A DNA stretch of 5,521 nucleotides from an uncultured Desulfobacterales bacterium (GTDB taxonomy: Bacteria > Desulfobacterota > Desulfobacteria > Desulfobacterales > JAFDCJ01), in the NCBI GenBank assembly GCA_945787595.1, contig CALZJV010000490.1, positions 1 to 5,521 on the forward strand, in the 5' to 3' direction. Made by a program: the position numbers and the translations under genes. How positions within the stretch are numbered: the stretch's first letter is position 1; each line of letters opens with the position of its first letter. Below the pieces are notes generated by a model. That model ran no database searches. It worked only from the letters and a program-made list of their open reading frames with translations, and was not told where the DNA came from. Below, one piece after another: positions 1 through 5,275 of the stretch.

Positions 1-2
1 TT

Positions 3-80
3 AATGTGGCCGGGATGAGTATCTTTGCAGGAGCCTATTTCGGTATCTCATGGGAAAGGGCAGGATTTGACATCGGATAA
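3..80 (+). CDS. C-terminal end of an unidentified protein (partial, 5' end outside window)
   Basis: The frame beginning at base 3 is open from the window edge and ends in TAA at 78-80, giving 25 residues that include SIFAGAYFGISW and end in GFDIG. The stretch is hydrophobic, aromatic and glycine-rich, as in the last membrane segment of a permease or the closing strand of an envelope protein, but it is too short to assign to a family. A terminator-like hairpin starts 12 bases after the stop, which supports a real gene end. The other two forward frames hit stops within the first 20 bases. It could still be a chance open stretch. Confidence 0.4.
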   Translation, partial: NVAGMSIFAGAYFGISWERAGFDIG

Positions 81-442
81 TTCAAAACTGGTATTAGCGC
101 TGCTAATTTTAGAAATTATATAAATAAGTTAGGAACTAAACGGTTCGCTGGCTGTGTTCGTTGAAGGCTGGAGGTTTTGGGTTTCCTGTAGGCGGCAGCT
201 GGAAATGGTTGCACTACACCTATTTTCCTGTTATCCTCTACATACTATCTGCTTGTGCTTTGACATGCCTCATTCCCCATTCCCTGGCCCAGACCGATTA
301 AGCGGAGATCCATTTGACAACACATCAATCCGATCAATTTAGACGAAAGTAATCTAATCCCATTAAGTCGCACCAGGGCGGGCCGAATTCCCACCGGGTC
401 GTAGGCGCATGACCCTATGGGCCGGAGGCCGCATTCTTATAC
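81..442. other. intergenic stretch without a convincing gene
   Basis: No open frame here resembles a known protein. The longest forward frame (154-342) needs a GTG start, has no Shine-Dalgarno, and its translation is low-complexity and rich in C, F, H and W, so it is not credited. After the hairpin at 93-110 the only structure is a short GC-rich patch at about 370-434 with two small dyads. One pairs 396-402 with 409-415 (GGGTCGT with ATGACCC, one G-U pair). The other pairs GGCC 420-423 with GGCC 427-430 around a GGA loop. No tRNA or known RNA fold was recognised. Confidence 0.5.
93..110 (+). terminator. weak rho-independent terminator-like hairpin
   Basis: ATTAGC (93-98) and GCTAAT (102-107) pair perfectly around a three-base GCT loop, and the 3' arm runs into TTTT (107-110). 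It lies 12 bases after the TAA at 78-80, the expected place for a terminator of the upstream gene. The stem is short with only two G-C pairs, so termination would be weak. The U-tract overlaps the stem. Confidence 0.4.
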
Positions 443-540
443 TTCTGTCATCTGTTCTCTGTCATCCGTCCTCTGTCTTCTGTCATCCGTCATCCGTCAT
501 CTGTCCTCTGTCACCCGTCAACTGTCATCTGTCTTCTGTC
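443..540. repeat. 14-copy degenerate heptamer tandem array, consensus NTCYGTC
   Basis: Fourteen contiguous 7-base units run without a gap. They are variants of ATCTGTC, CTCTGTC, TTCTGTC and ATCCGTC; on the opposite strand the unit is GACRGAN. The unit at 450-456 ends in T instead of C, the one at 513-519 is ACCCGTC, and the one at 520-526 is AACTGTC. The degenerate sequence ATCTACT follows at 541-547, reaching the first base of the map stop codon (547-549). The array therefore lies in the immediate 3' flank of map and would be transcribed as a purine-rich GACAGAN tract after that gene. Degenerate heptamer arrays like this occur between genes in some Desulfobacterota; that comparison is from memory. 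The units are too short and contiguous to be a CRISPR. Confidence 0.85.
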
Positions 541-546
541 ATCTAC

Positions 547-1431
547 TCATTCATACGGCGTCAGGCTTTCGGCGCCGTTTTCGGTGACCAGAACCGTCTG
601 CTCGAACTGGGCCGAAAGCCGCCCGTCTTTGGTGACCGCCGTCCACTTGTCGTCCAGGATTCTTAGGTCTTTTTGGCCGAGATTGATCATCGGTTCAATC
701 GTAAAAACCATTCCGGGAATCAGGCCAATCCCGGCGCCCTTGTGGCCGAAATGAGGAATCTGGGGGGCTTCATGGAACCCGAAGCCGACCCCGTGACCGA
801 CAAACTCGCGCACAACCGAACACCCCTGGGCTTCCGCATAGGTTTGTATGTTCCAGCCGATATCCCCGATAGTATTTCCGGGTTTCACCGTGGCCATGCC
901 TCTCCTGAGACATTCCCTGGCGATGACCACAATCTTACGGGCATCGGGTCCGGGGTTCCCGGCGAAGAAGGTTTTATTCGCATCGGCATAGAAGCCGTTT
1001 AAAATAGAAGTGACATCGACATTGACAATATCGCCGTCTTTAATAACCCGGTTTCCGGGGATCCCGTGGCAAATGACCTCATTGATGGAAACACAAATAC
1101 TTTTGGGGAAACCGCGATAATTTAATGGGGCGGGAGTGGCGCCGTTTTTAATCGTAAATTCATGGGCCAGCGTGTTGAGGTCGTCCGTGGTTATCCCAGG
1201 CTTGATCTTAGACTCCACCAGATCGAGGGTGTCCAGCACCAGGCGACCGGCCATGCGGATACCATCGATATCCGCCGCTTTCTTAAGACGGATGTTATAT
1301 TTGCGAAAATAGCTCGCCTCGAGATCCTCAATCCCGGTGTCAGACTTGCCCAGACAGCATTTTTTATGCTTTAAGCCGCTGCCGCAGGGGCAGGGATCAT
1401 TTCGGCCAACTTTGATAGTTTTCATTTTCAT
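547..1431 (-). CDS. map: methionine aminopeptidase, type I, with N-terminal SEC-C zinc motif
   Basis: This cytosolic metalloprotease removes the initiator methionine from nascent proteins. The 294-residue product has a SEC-C zinc motif at about residues 9-28 (Cys14, Cys16, Cys25, Cys26 in CPCGSG...KKCC), the same motif that ends many SecA proteins, and then a full type I pita-bread domain from about 45 to 290. All family landmarks are visible: substrate-contacting His122 (ICHGIP), metal ligands Asp139 and Asp150 eleven apart, His213 (VGHGVG), Glu246 (FTIEPM) and Glu277 (AQFEQT). His220 (GFHEAP) also matches the family. The spacing mirrors E. coli Map, so the enzyme should be active. ATGs at 1431 and 1425 are both possible starts, and neither has a clear Shine-Dalgarno. 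The gene stands alone, transcribed away from mot1, with no secY/adk/infA neighbours in view, so it may be an additional Map copy. Confidence 0.96.
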   Translation of the reverse strand: MKMKTIKVGRNDPCPCGSGLKHKKCCLGKSDTGIEDLEASYFRKYNIRLKKAADIDGIRMAGRLVLDTLDLVESKIKPGITTDDLNTLAHEFTIKNGATPAPLNYRGFPKSICVSINEVICHGIPGNRVIKDGDIVNVDVTSILNGFYADANKTFFAGNPGPDARKIVVIARECLRRGMATVKPGNTIGDIGWNIQTYAEAQGCSVVREFVGHGVGFGFHEAPQIPHFGHKGAGIGLIPGMVFTIEPMINLGQKDLRILDDKWTAVTKDGRLSAQFEQTVLVTENGAESLTPYE

Positions 1432-1503
1432 AGTTTATCACGAGGTACGATATAAATTAACAAACCAAAAGTAGTTTACACTTTTTGTTAGAAAGAAATA
1501 ATT

Positions 1504-1585
1504 TCACCACGAAAAGCACGAAATACACTAAAAATTAAAAAAATAATTCTACAAATATTTCGTGTGCTTCGTGTATTTCGTGGTT
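1504..1585. repeat. imperfect inverted repeat of the CACGAA(A) type
   Basis: The left arm begins ACCACGAAA (1506-1514) and the right arm ends TTTCGTGGT (1576-1584), a perfect 9-bp outer stem. Inside it, 1515-1530 pairs imperfectly with 1560-1575, with 11 of 16 positions complementary by my alignment. Each arm is itself a run of CACGAA-like units (CACGAAA, GCACGAAATACAC; CGTGTGCTTCGTG). The loop between arms is about 29 bases of AT-rich sequence. It lies in the gap upstream of both map and mot1. This looks like a widespread intergenic repeat style of environmental bacteria rather than a site specific to these genes. A transcript from either side could fold here. Confidence 0.65.
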
Positions 1586-1676
1586 AAAAAAATATAACTG
1601 TAAACTGGCAAATGAAGGATGTCCCAAAATAATATACTTTTAGCCAGATTTCAACCACCAAAGCAAAGAATCCCGA

Positions 1677-1698
1677 CTTGGAGTGACAGACCTCCAAG
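1677..1698. promoter_or_regulatory. perfect 7-bp dyad overlapping the candidate mot1 promoter (possible operator)
   Basis: CTTGGAG (1677-1683) and CTCCAAG (1692-1698) are exact reverse complements separated by eight bases. The 22-bp dyad has the arm and spacer size typical of a dimeric regulator site. It covers the -35 element and most of the spacer of the candidate promoter, so a bound protein would block transcription. It does not obviously match the ModE consensus as I remember it (CGNTATATA arms), so the regulator is unknown. It could instead be an RNA hairpin if transcription starts further upstream. Confidence 0.4.
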
Positions 1699-1706
1699 AT
1701 TAGAAT
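1678..1706 (+). promoter_or_regulatory. candidate sigma70-like promoter for mot1
   Basis: TTGGAG (1678-1683) lies exactly 17 bases ahead of TAGAAT (1701-1706). The -10 element matches the consensus at five of six positions and the -35 at three of six. Transcription would start near 1713, giving a leader of about 50 bases before the mot1 ATG. The -35 hexamer and the spacer lie inside a perfect dyad, as expected for a regulated promoter. The sequence is AT-rich, so a chance match is possible. Confidence 0.35.
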
Positions 1707-1733
1707 AAAAAGTTTTGACCAGTTGGAGCGAAA

Positions 1734-1766
1734 ATGCTACGGATCAGCGCACGGAGACAAAGTTGA
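1734..1766 (+). CDS. possible 10-residue leader ORF translationally coupled to mot1
   Basis: An ATG at 1734 opens a frame encoding MLRISARRQS that stops at TGA 1764-1766. GGAG (1725-1728) lies five bases ahead of its ATG, an acceptable Shine-Dalgarno. The last base of the stop is the first base of the mot1 ATG (TGATG), the classic arrangement for translational re-initiation. The peptide has three Arg in ten residues and no run of one amino acid pointing to classical attenuation. It is too short to judge by composition, and mot1 has its own GGAG inside this ORF, so it may be chance. Confidence 0.3.
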   Translation: MLRISARRQS

Positions 1767-2965
1767 TGAAATCAAAATACCTGTTCAATCGAGTTGAATT
1801 CGCCGGTGCGCTGGGTGACCTGGGAACCCTGCTTCCTTTGGCTATCGGACTAATTCTGATAAATGGGTTAAGTCCTGCAGGGCTGTTTTTATCCGTGGGA
1901 ATCTTTTACTTTTTCTCCGGGCTGTATTACGGTGTGACAGTTCCGGTCCAACCGATGAAAGTCATCGGTGCCTATGCCATTGCAACCGGAATGAATGCCT
2001 CCCAAATCACGGCATCAGGATTCCTGATGGGCCTGGTGCTCTTAATCATCGGAGCTACCGGTATTATGGGTTTGATCGGCCGATATATTCCTAAATCGGT
2101 CGTGAGGGGCGTACAGTTGTCTACCGGAACGTTGCTGATGGCCGGTGGCGTCAAATTAATGATAGGAACATCTAAGCTTCAGATTCTCAATCAGGCCACA
2201 GAACCCTACCTGATAATACAAAGTATCGGATGGTTACCCATTGGTATTTTCATTGGAATTGCGGGTGGTGCGCTGACCCTTCTTTTTCTTGAAAATAAGA
2301 AATTGCCGGCCGCGATGATTATTGTTTTCGGAGGTTTGATTTTCGGTCTGGCATTCGGTACCCGTGAAGGCCTTGAAAATCTGAAAATCGGCATCAACCT
2401 GCCGGGGCTTCTACCCTATGGGTGGCCGACAACACCTGATTTTTCATTTGCACTGTTGGCCCTGGCGCTGCCACAAATTCCGATGACTCTGGGCAATGCT
2501 GTGATTGCATATGCGGATTTATCCGAAGCGTATTTTGGAGAGCAATCAAAAAAAATTACTTACAAGGCAACCTGTATCAGTATGGCAGTAGCCAACATTT
2601 TTAGTTCTTTCATCGGCGGTATGCCACTGTGCCATGGGGCCGGCGGATTGGCCGCCCATTATCGCTTCGGCGCACGCACGGCCGGTTCAAATTTAATGAT
2701 CGGTGTTATCTTTACTGCCTTGGCAATACTTCTGGGCCGCCACTGTCTGGCAATCGTCTATCTGATTCCGCTGTCTGTTTTAGGGGTACTTCTTCTTTTC
2801 GCCGGCAGTCAACTGGCTCTGACGGTATTGGACTTAAAAGATCGTAAAGAGCTGTTTGTCTGCCTAATCATTCTAGGAATTACGCTGGCCACCAATCTGG
2901 CTGCCGCATTTATATCAGGCATTGCGATCGCCTACCTGCTGAAGTGGAAAAAATTAAGTATATAG
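1766..2965 (+). CDS. MOT1-type molybdate/sulfate permease (MFS_MOT1 family)
   Basis: This is an inner-membrane secondary transporter of the MOT1 family, related to SulP/SLC26 carriers, which import molybdate and in some members possibly sulfate. The 399-residue product is hydrophobic throughout with about ten to twelve membrane segments. Family hallmarks are EFAGALGDLGT (11-21), GVTVPVQPMK (56-65), PQIPMTLGNAV (236-246) and GGMPLCHGAGGLAAHY (284-299). I chose ATG 1766 because GGAG (1753-1756) sits nine bases upstream and the protein then begins just before the conserved first motif. A longer TTG-initiated frame from 1715 would add 17 polar residues not typical of the family. The 3' end overlaps the convergent tauE-type gene by 34 bp. 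A nearby tungstate-type ABC system supports an oxyanion role, but molybdate, tungstate and sulfate cannot be told apart from sequence. Confidence 0.92.
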   Translation: MKSKYLFNRVEFAGALGDLGTLLPLAIGLILINGLSPAGLFLSVGIFYFFSGLYYGVTVPVQPMKVIGAYAIATGMNASQITASGFLMGLVLLIIGATGIMGLIGRYIPKSVVRGVQLSTGTLLMAGGVKLMIGTSKLQILNQATEPYLIIQSIGWLPIGIFIGIAGGALTLLFLENKKLPAAMIIVFGGLIFGLAFGTREGLENLKIGINLPGLLPYGWPTTPDFSFALLALALPQIPMTLGNAVIAYADLSEAYFGEQSKKITYKATCISMAVANIFSSFIGGMPLCHGAGGLAAHYRFGARTAGSNLMIGVIFTALAILLGRHCLAIVYLIPLSVLGVLLLFAGSQLALTVLDLKDRKELFVCLIILGITLATNLAAAFISGIAIAYLLKWKKLSI

Positions 2966-3840
2966 TTCCCCGCTGTAAGCAGTGCGCAAGCACACAGCAT
3001 ACCTTTAATAAATTTGGAGGGCACGTATTTCTGAGTGCGAGCGCCTAAATACATTCCCAATATCCCGCCAATACCTAAAATTGCTCCCAGACGCCAATCC
3101 GGAACTACCGACAGATGGGGGTGGAACTGAGCTAGGATCTGATAGAAAACGACTCCAGCCACAGAGGTTACAAATGTCCCCATCAAAGCTGCCCCGGCCA
3201 CCGCATACACCGGCAGACCGATAATGGCCACAAAAAAGGGGGCTACAATTGATCCGCCGCCGATTCCATAGATTCCCCCGGCAATGCCTACCAATAAGCA
3301 GATACCATAGACCATGGGTGTTGAGAACTTGAATATTTCGCTTCCATAATCAAATTCCACTTTTCGTAAGGTGCTGGAAATTACGCGTACAGAATCAAAT
3401 GTCCCGGCTGGCCCCGTTGACCCTTTTGATATGTTATCGCTTTTCTGTCGGCAAACATCCAGCAGCAGTCGCCAGCCAATGTATAAAAGAATGAAACCCA
3501 CGAAAAGTTTAAAACTTTCGGGATGGGGCAGATAAACGATCCGGATCCAGGCACCGATAAACACACCGGGTAATGTTCCGATGATAACCGCCCATGTCAA
3601 GGGCCAGAGCATTCGCCCCTCTCTGACATAACGATAAACCCCGCTGGGAATTGCCAGAATGTTAAACACATGATTGGTTGCGCTCACGGATGGCGCGGTA
3701 TAGCCTAAAAAGCTCACCTGATAGGGGAGCAGCAAAAACGCACCGGAAACACCGCCCATTGAGGTAAAAAATGAGATGATAAAAGCGACCGCGAAAGGGA
3801 CCAACGGGTTCACATCAACACCGGATACCGGAAAAACCAT
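2932..3840 (-). CDS. TauE/SafE-family anion permease (putative sulfite/organosulfonate exporter)
   Basis: This inner-membrane protein belongs to the TauE/SafE (DUF81) family, whose studied members export sulfite, sulfoacetate or related anions. The 302-residue product has two pseudo-symmetric halves. The first starts around residue 15 with SFFTSMGGVSGAFLLLP (23-39). The second starts around 175 with GIAGGIYGIGGGSIVAPFF (185-203), the glycine-rich signature. A hydrophilic linker at about 129-170 joins them. ATG 3840 is preferred: AAGGAG (complement of 3851-3856) sits ten bases upstream, whereas the longer frame from GTG 3864 would place that site inside the gene. A promoter lies at 3902-3931. 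It appears monocistronic and converges on mot1 with a 34-bp overlap. The substrate is not determined; export of sulfite or another oxyanion would fit a sulfur-metabolising host, but this is inference. Confidence 0.9.
   Translation of the reverse strand: MVFPVSGVDVNPLVPFAVAFIISFFTSMGGVSGAFLLLPYQVSFLGYTAPSVSATNHVFNILAIPSGVYRYVREGRMLWPLTWAVIIGTLPGVFIGAWIRIVYLPHPESFKLFVGFILLYIGWRLLLDVCRQKSDNISKGSTGPAGTFDSVRVISSTLRKVEFDYGSEIFKFSTPMVYGICLLVGIAGGIYGIGGGSIVAPFFVAIIGLPVYAVAGAALMGTFVTSVAGVVFYQILAQFHPHLSVVPDWRLGAILGIGGILGMYLGARTQKYVPSKFIKGMLCACALLTAGNYILNFFHFSR
2972..2998 (+). terminator. GNRA-capped hairpin just after mot1 (weak terminator candidate)
   Basis: GTGC (2982-2985) and GCAC (2990-2993) pair around a GCAA tetraloop. 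GCTGT (2972-2976) and ACAGC (2994-2998) extend the stem across a five-base bulge on the 5' side. It begins seven bases after the mot1 stop and lies inside the 3' coding end of the convergent gene. There is no T-run after it, so intrinsic termination is doubtful. It could protect the mot1 mRNA 3' end, or be a by-product of the codons there. Confidence 0.25.
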
Positions 3841-3850
3841 TGTCGCAACT

Positions 3851-3856
3851 CTCCTT
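3851..3856 (-). promoter_or_regulatory. Shine-Dalgarno AAGGAG deciding the tauE/safE-type start
   Basis: On the minus strand AAGGAG precedes ATG 3840 by ten bases. The upstream in-frame GTG at 3864 has no comparable site, and starting there would put this motif in coding sequence. It therefore supports the 302-residue product over the 310-residue one. Confidence 0.7.
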
Positions 3857-3901
3857 AAATTCACCCTGTAAGCGGGGCTTTAGAATCTTTTCCAATTGGG
3901 G

Positions 3902-3931
3902 TTAATACAATTAAAATGGGAATTCCGTCAA
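3902..3931 (-). promoter_or_regulatory. sigma70-like promoter for the tauE/safE-type gene
   Basis: On the minus strand TTGACG (complement of 3926-3931, five of six matches to the -35 consensus) is followed after 18 bases by TATTAA (complement of 3902-3907, four of six to the -10). Transcription would begin near 3895, giving a leader of about 55 bases before ATG 3840. Orientation and distance fit the gene. I saw no dyad overlapping it that would suggest a specific regulator. Confidence 0.5.
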
Positions 3932-3966
3932 GGAAGGGCAACAGGTAAGTTCGCTTCGCTTACAAT

Positions 3967-4191
3967 TGGAATAGTGGAATGATGGAAATTGGGGAATGAT
4001 GGGTTTAAAAAAAACGAGACTCATAGCACGTATTCTGCACTGATTTCAATATTTTAATGAGGTATTTTTTAGGGCAAAAACAGAAAAGATATGACTCGTA
4101 AGCAACATCAAAAAATGTAGATTTTATATTTTTTATTTAATAGACGTTTTTCAGCTTTTCCTACCCAGTCTTCCAACATTCCACTATTCCA
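3967..4191. repeat. inverted TGGAAT-type repeat pair flanking an AT-rich core
   Basis: The left arm (3967-3986) reads TGGAATAG TGGAATGA TGGA. The right arm (4172-4191) is its reverse complement with a single mismatch, so 19 of 20 positions pair. Both arms continue into further TGGAAT/ATTCC-like units: 3987-4003 on the left and 4192-4199 on the right. The 185-bp interior is AT-rich and contains a second imperfect dyad, ACGAG..TCATA (4014-4025) against TATGACTCGT (4090-4099), ten pairs with a two-base bulge. No ORF lies inside. It fits either two chance insertions of a dispersed intergenic repeat or a small non-autonomous element of about 225 bp. I saw no clear target-site duplication. Confidence 0.6.
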
Positions 4192-4199
4192 TCATTCCA

Positions 4200-4225
4200 T
4201 GCGGCTTACTAATAAATTGGCCGCA
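4200..4225 (-). terminator. possible terminator-like hairpin downstream of tupC
   Basis: TGCGGC (4200-4205) and GCCGCA (4220-4225) form a perfect 6-bp GC-rich stem with a 14-base AT-rich loop, 43 bases beyond the tupC stop. On the minus strand it is not followed by a T-run, so it is at best a rho-assisted or 3'-end-stabilising structure. It abuts the TGGAAT-type repeat and may belong to that repeat instead. Confidence 0.25.
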
Positions 4226-4268
4226 AAGAGCATCGTGATTCCAATAAATTGTAGAAATTCCGATACAT

Positions 4269-4955
4269 TTACTGATTCATAGCAGTGGAGTTAAGAATTT
4301 GGATAGCCTCGGACGGAATGCAAACACCGACAAGTTCGCCGACCAGGGGTCGGGTTTGCTCGTATTTTTTTTGGGGAATCAAAAGCGCAATATTGATGCC
4401 CGCATCGACAACCAATCGAACTTTGGAGTTTTCCGCCATCACCTGGATCACCCTTCCCCTGAAGGAAATTAACTCACAGGCTTTATCATCAGAATCCATG
4501 AGATTAATCTTTTCAGGGTCGATAACAACACGAACTCTTCTTCTTCCGATGTTGAGGTTTTTTTGCGAAATTTGGAGCGAAATTTTATCGTGGATGGCAC
4601 AACTCAGATTTCCGGAACTGTCGTGCCCTAAAACCCCGGTAAATACATTTTCATAGGCGCTTGCCACAAGCCGCCCGTGATCCAGCACCAGGGTATGATG
4701 CGCCAGCCCGGCCGCCAGCGAACGGTCATGAGTGGTGAACAGGACAGTTATTTTCTTATTCTCATTGATCTGTTTTAGAATGTTAATGATGATATTTTGA
4801 TTCTCGATGTCGACACTGGCAGTGGGTTCATCACAGAGGAAAACCCGGGGCTCAAGCGCCAGAGACCTGGCAATGGCTACCCGCTGGGTTTCCCCCCCTG
4901 AAAGGTGCTGGGCCCGGGCTTTGGAAAATTGCTGCATCCCTACCAGATCCAACAT
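4269..4955 (-). CDS. tupC: TupC-like tungstate ABC transporter ATPase, 3' part of a disrupted gene
   Basis: This is the C-terminal two thirds of a tungstate/molybdate importer ATPase. The 228 residues open with LDLVGM, which in family members directly precedes the catalytic half. Next come the signature LSGGETQRVAIARS (18-31), Walker B VFLCDEP (38-44), D-loop SVD (47-49) and switch histidine His76 (TTHD). From about 100 onward is an accessory region, with residues about 163-222 resembling the TOBE/Mop-like ligand-sensing domain of ModC. There is no Walker A: that lies in the -1-related frame at 4940-5275, which overlaps this one by 16 bases. The nominal ATG at 4955 is within the normal coding span of the family, with GGAG abutting it and no spacing, so independent translation is unlikely. 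The region reads as the 3' fragment of one broken tupC. Confidence 0.85.
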   Translation of the reverse strand: MLDLVGMQQFSKARAQHLSGGETQRVAIARSLALEPRVFLCDEPTASVDIENQNIIINILKQINENKKITVLFTTHDRSLAAGLAHHTLVLDHGRLVASAYENVFTGVLGHDSSGNLSCAIHDKISLQISQKNLNIGRRRVRVVIDPEKINLMDSDDKACELISFRGRVIQVMAENSKVRLVVDAGINIALLIPQKKYEQTRPLVGELVGVCIPSEAIQILNSTAMNQ

Positions 4956-5275
4956 CTCCCCCTGATTCTCAATCCAAATTCCAGATTTTTATAAACCGTA
5001 GTTGTAAACAGAATCGGATGTTGGTCAACCATGATGACTTCCTTGCGCAGGCGCTGAAGTTCGGATTCGGTGTATCGTACCGGTTGCGAGCGGTAGTGAA
5101 TAGAACCGGTGGTGGGAGCCTCAAGAAATCCTAGGATGTTTAACAACGTTGTTTTACCGGCGCCATTGGTGCCAAGCAGGGCATAAATATTTCCTGGCTC
5201 GATTACCAGCCTCGGTATATCCAGGACGTTTTTGCCCAGGTAAACCTTTGTCAGTTGCGAAACGAGATATGCCAT
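4940..5275 (-). CDS. tupC: TupC-like tungstate ABC transporter ATPase, 5' part of a disrupted gene
   Basis: This is the N-terminal part of the ATPase that powers tungstate (or molybdate) uptake with the TupB permease. It carries Walker A GTNGAGKTT (35-43) and the Q-loop MVDQHPILF (82-90). Homology continues through VYKNLEFGLRIRG to about residue 106, and the frame then runs into five unrelated residues and TAG at 4940-4942. The signature and Walker B follow in another frame. ATG 5275 overlaps the tupB TGA by one base (TGATG), so translation is coupled. Comparison with family ATPases, which usually have about 13 residues between RG and LxLVG, shows roughly 11 missing besides the frame change. 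As written, the product has no signature, Walker B or H-loop and cannot hydrolyse ATP. Confidence 0.85.
   Translation of the reverse strand: MAYLVSQLTKVYLGKNVLDIPRLVIEPGNIYALLGTNGAGKTTLLNILGFLEAPTTGSIHYRSQPVRYTESELQRLRKEVIMVDQHPILFTTTVYKNLEFGLRIRGRCWIW

Noticed and set aside
154..342. Forward ORF of 62 codons
   Set aside because: It has a GTG start without a Shine-Dalgarno, an odd Cys/Trp/His-rich composition, and crosses a noncoding-looking CATTCCCCATTCCC stretch.
443..540. CRISPR array
   Set aside because: Units are 7 bases, contiguous and degenerate. There are no spacers and no cas genes.
409..666. Forward ORF of 85 codons covering the heptamer array
   Set aside because: Its translation is a reflection of the 7-mer repeat (repeating S, V, C, H, P) and then runs antisense to map. 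There is no ribosome site and no family resemblance.
673..1002. Forward ORF of 109 codons
   Set aside because: It lies entirely antisense to the well-supported map gene and is a shadow frame.
1715..1765. N-terminal extension of mot1 from TTG 1715
   Set aside because: The 17 added residues are polar and not typical of the family, and ATG 1766 has a properly spaced GGAG.
3841..3864. N-terminal extension of the tauE/safE-type gene from GTG 3864
   Set aside because: It would bury the strong AAGGAG site inside the coding region. ATG 3840 is correctly spaced from that site.
3945..3963. GTAAG/CTTAC hairpin upstream of the tauE/safE-type promoter
   Set aside because: It has only five base pairs with a nine-base loop, no T-run and no link to a gene end, so it is not credited as a terminator.
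4285..4656. Forward ORF of 123 codons
   Set aside because: It is antisense to the TOBE-like region of tupC and is a shadow frame.
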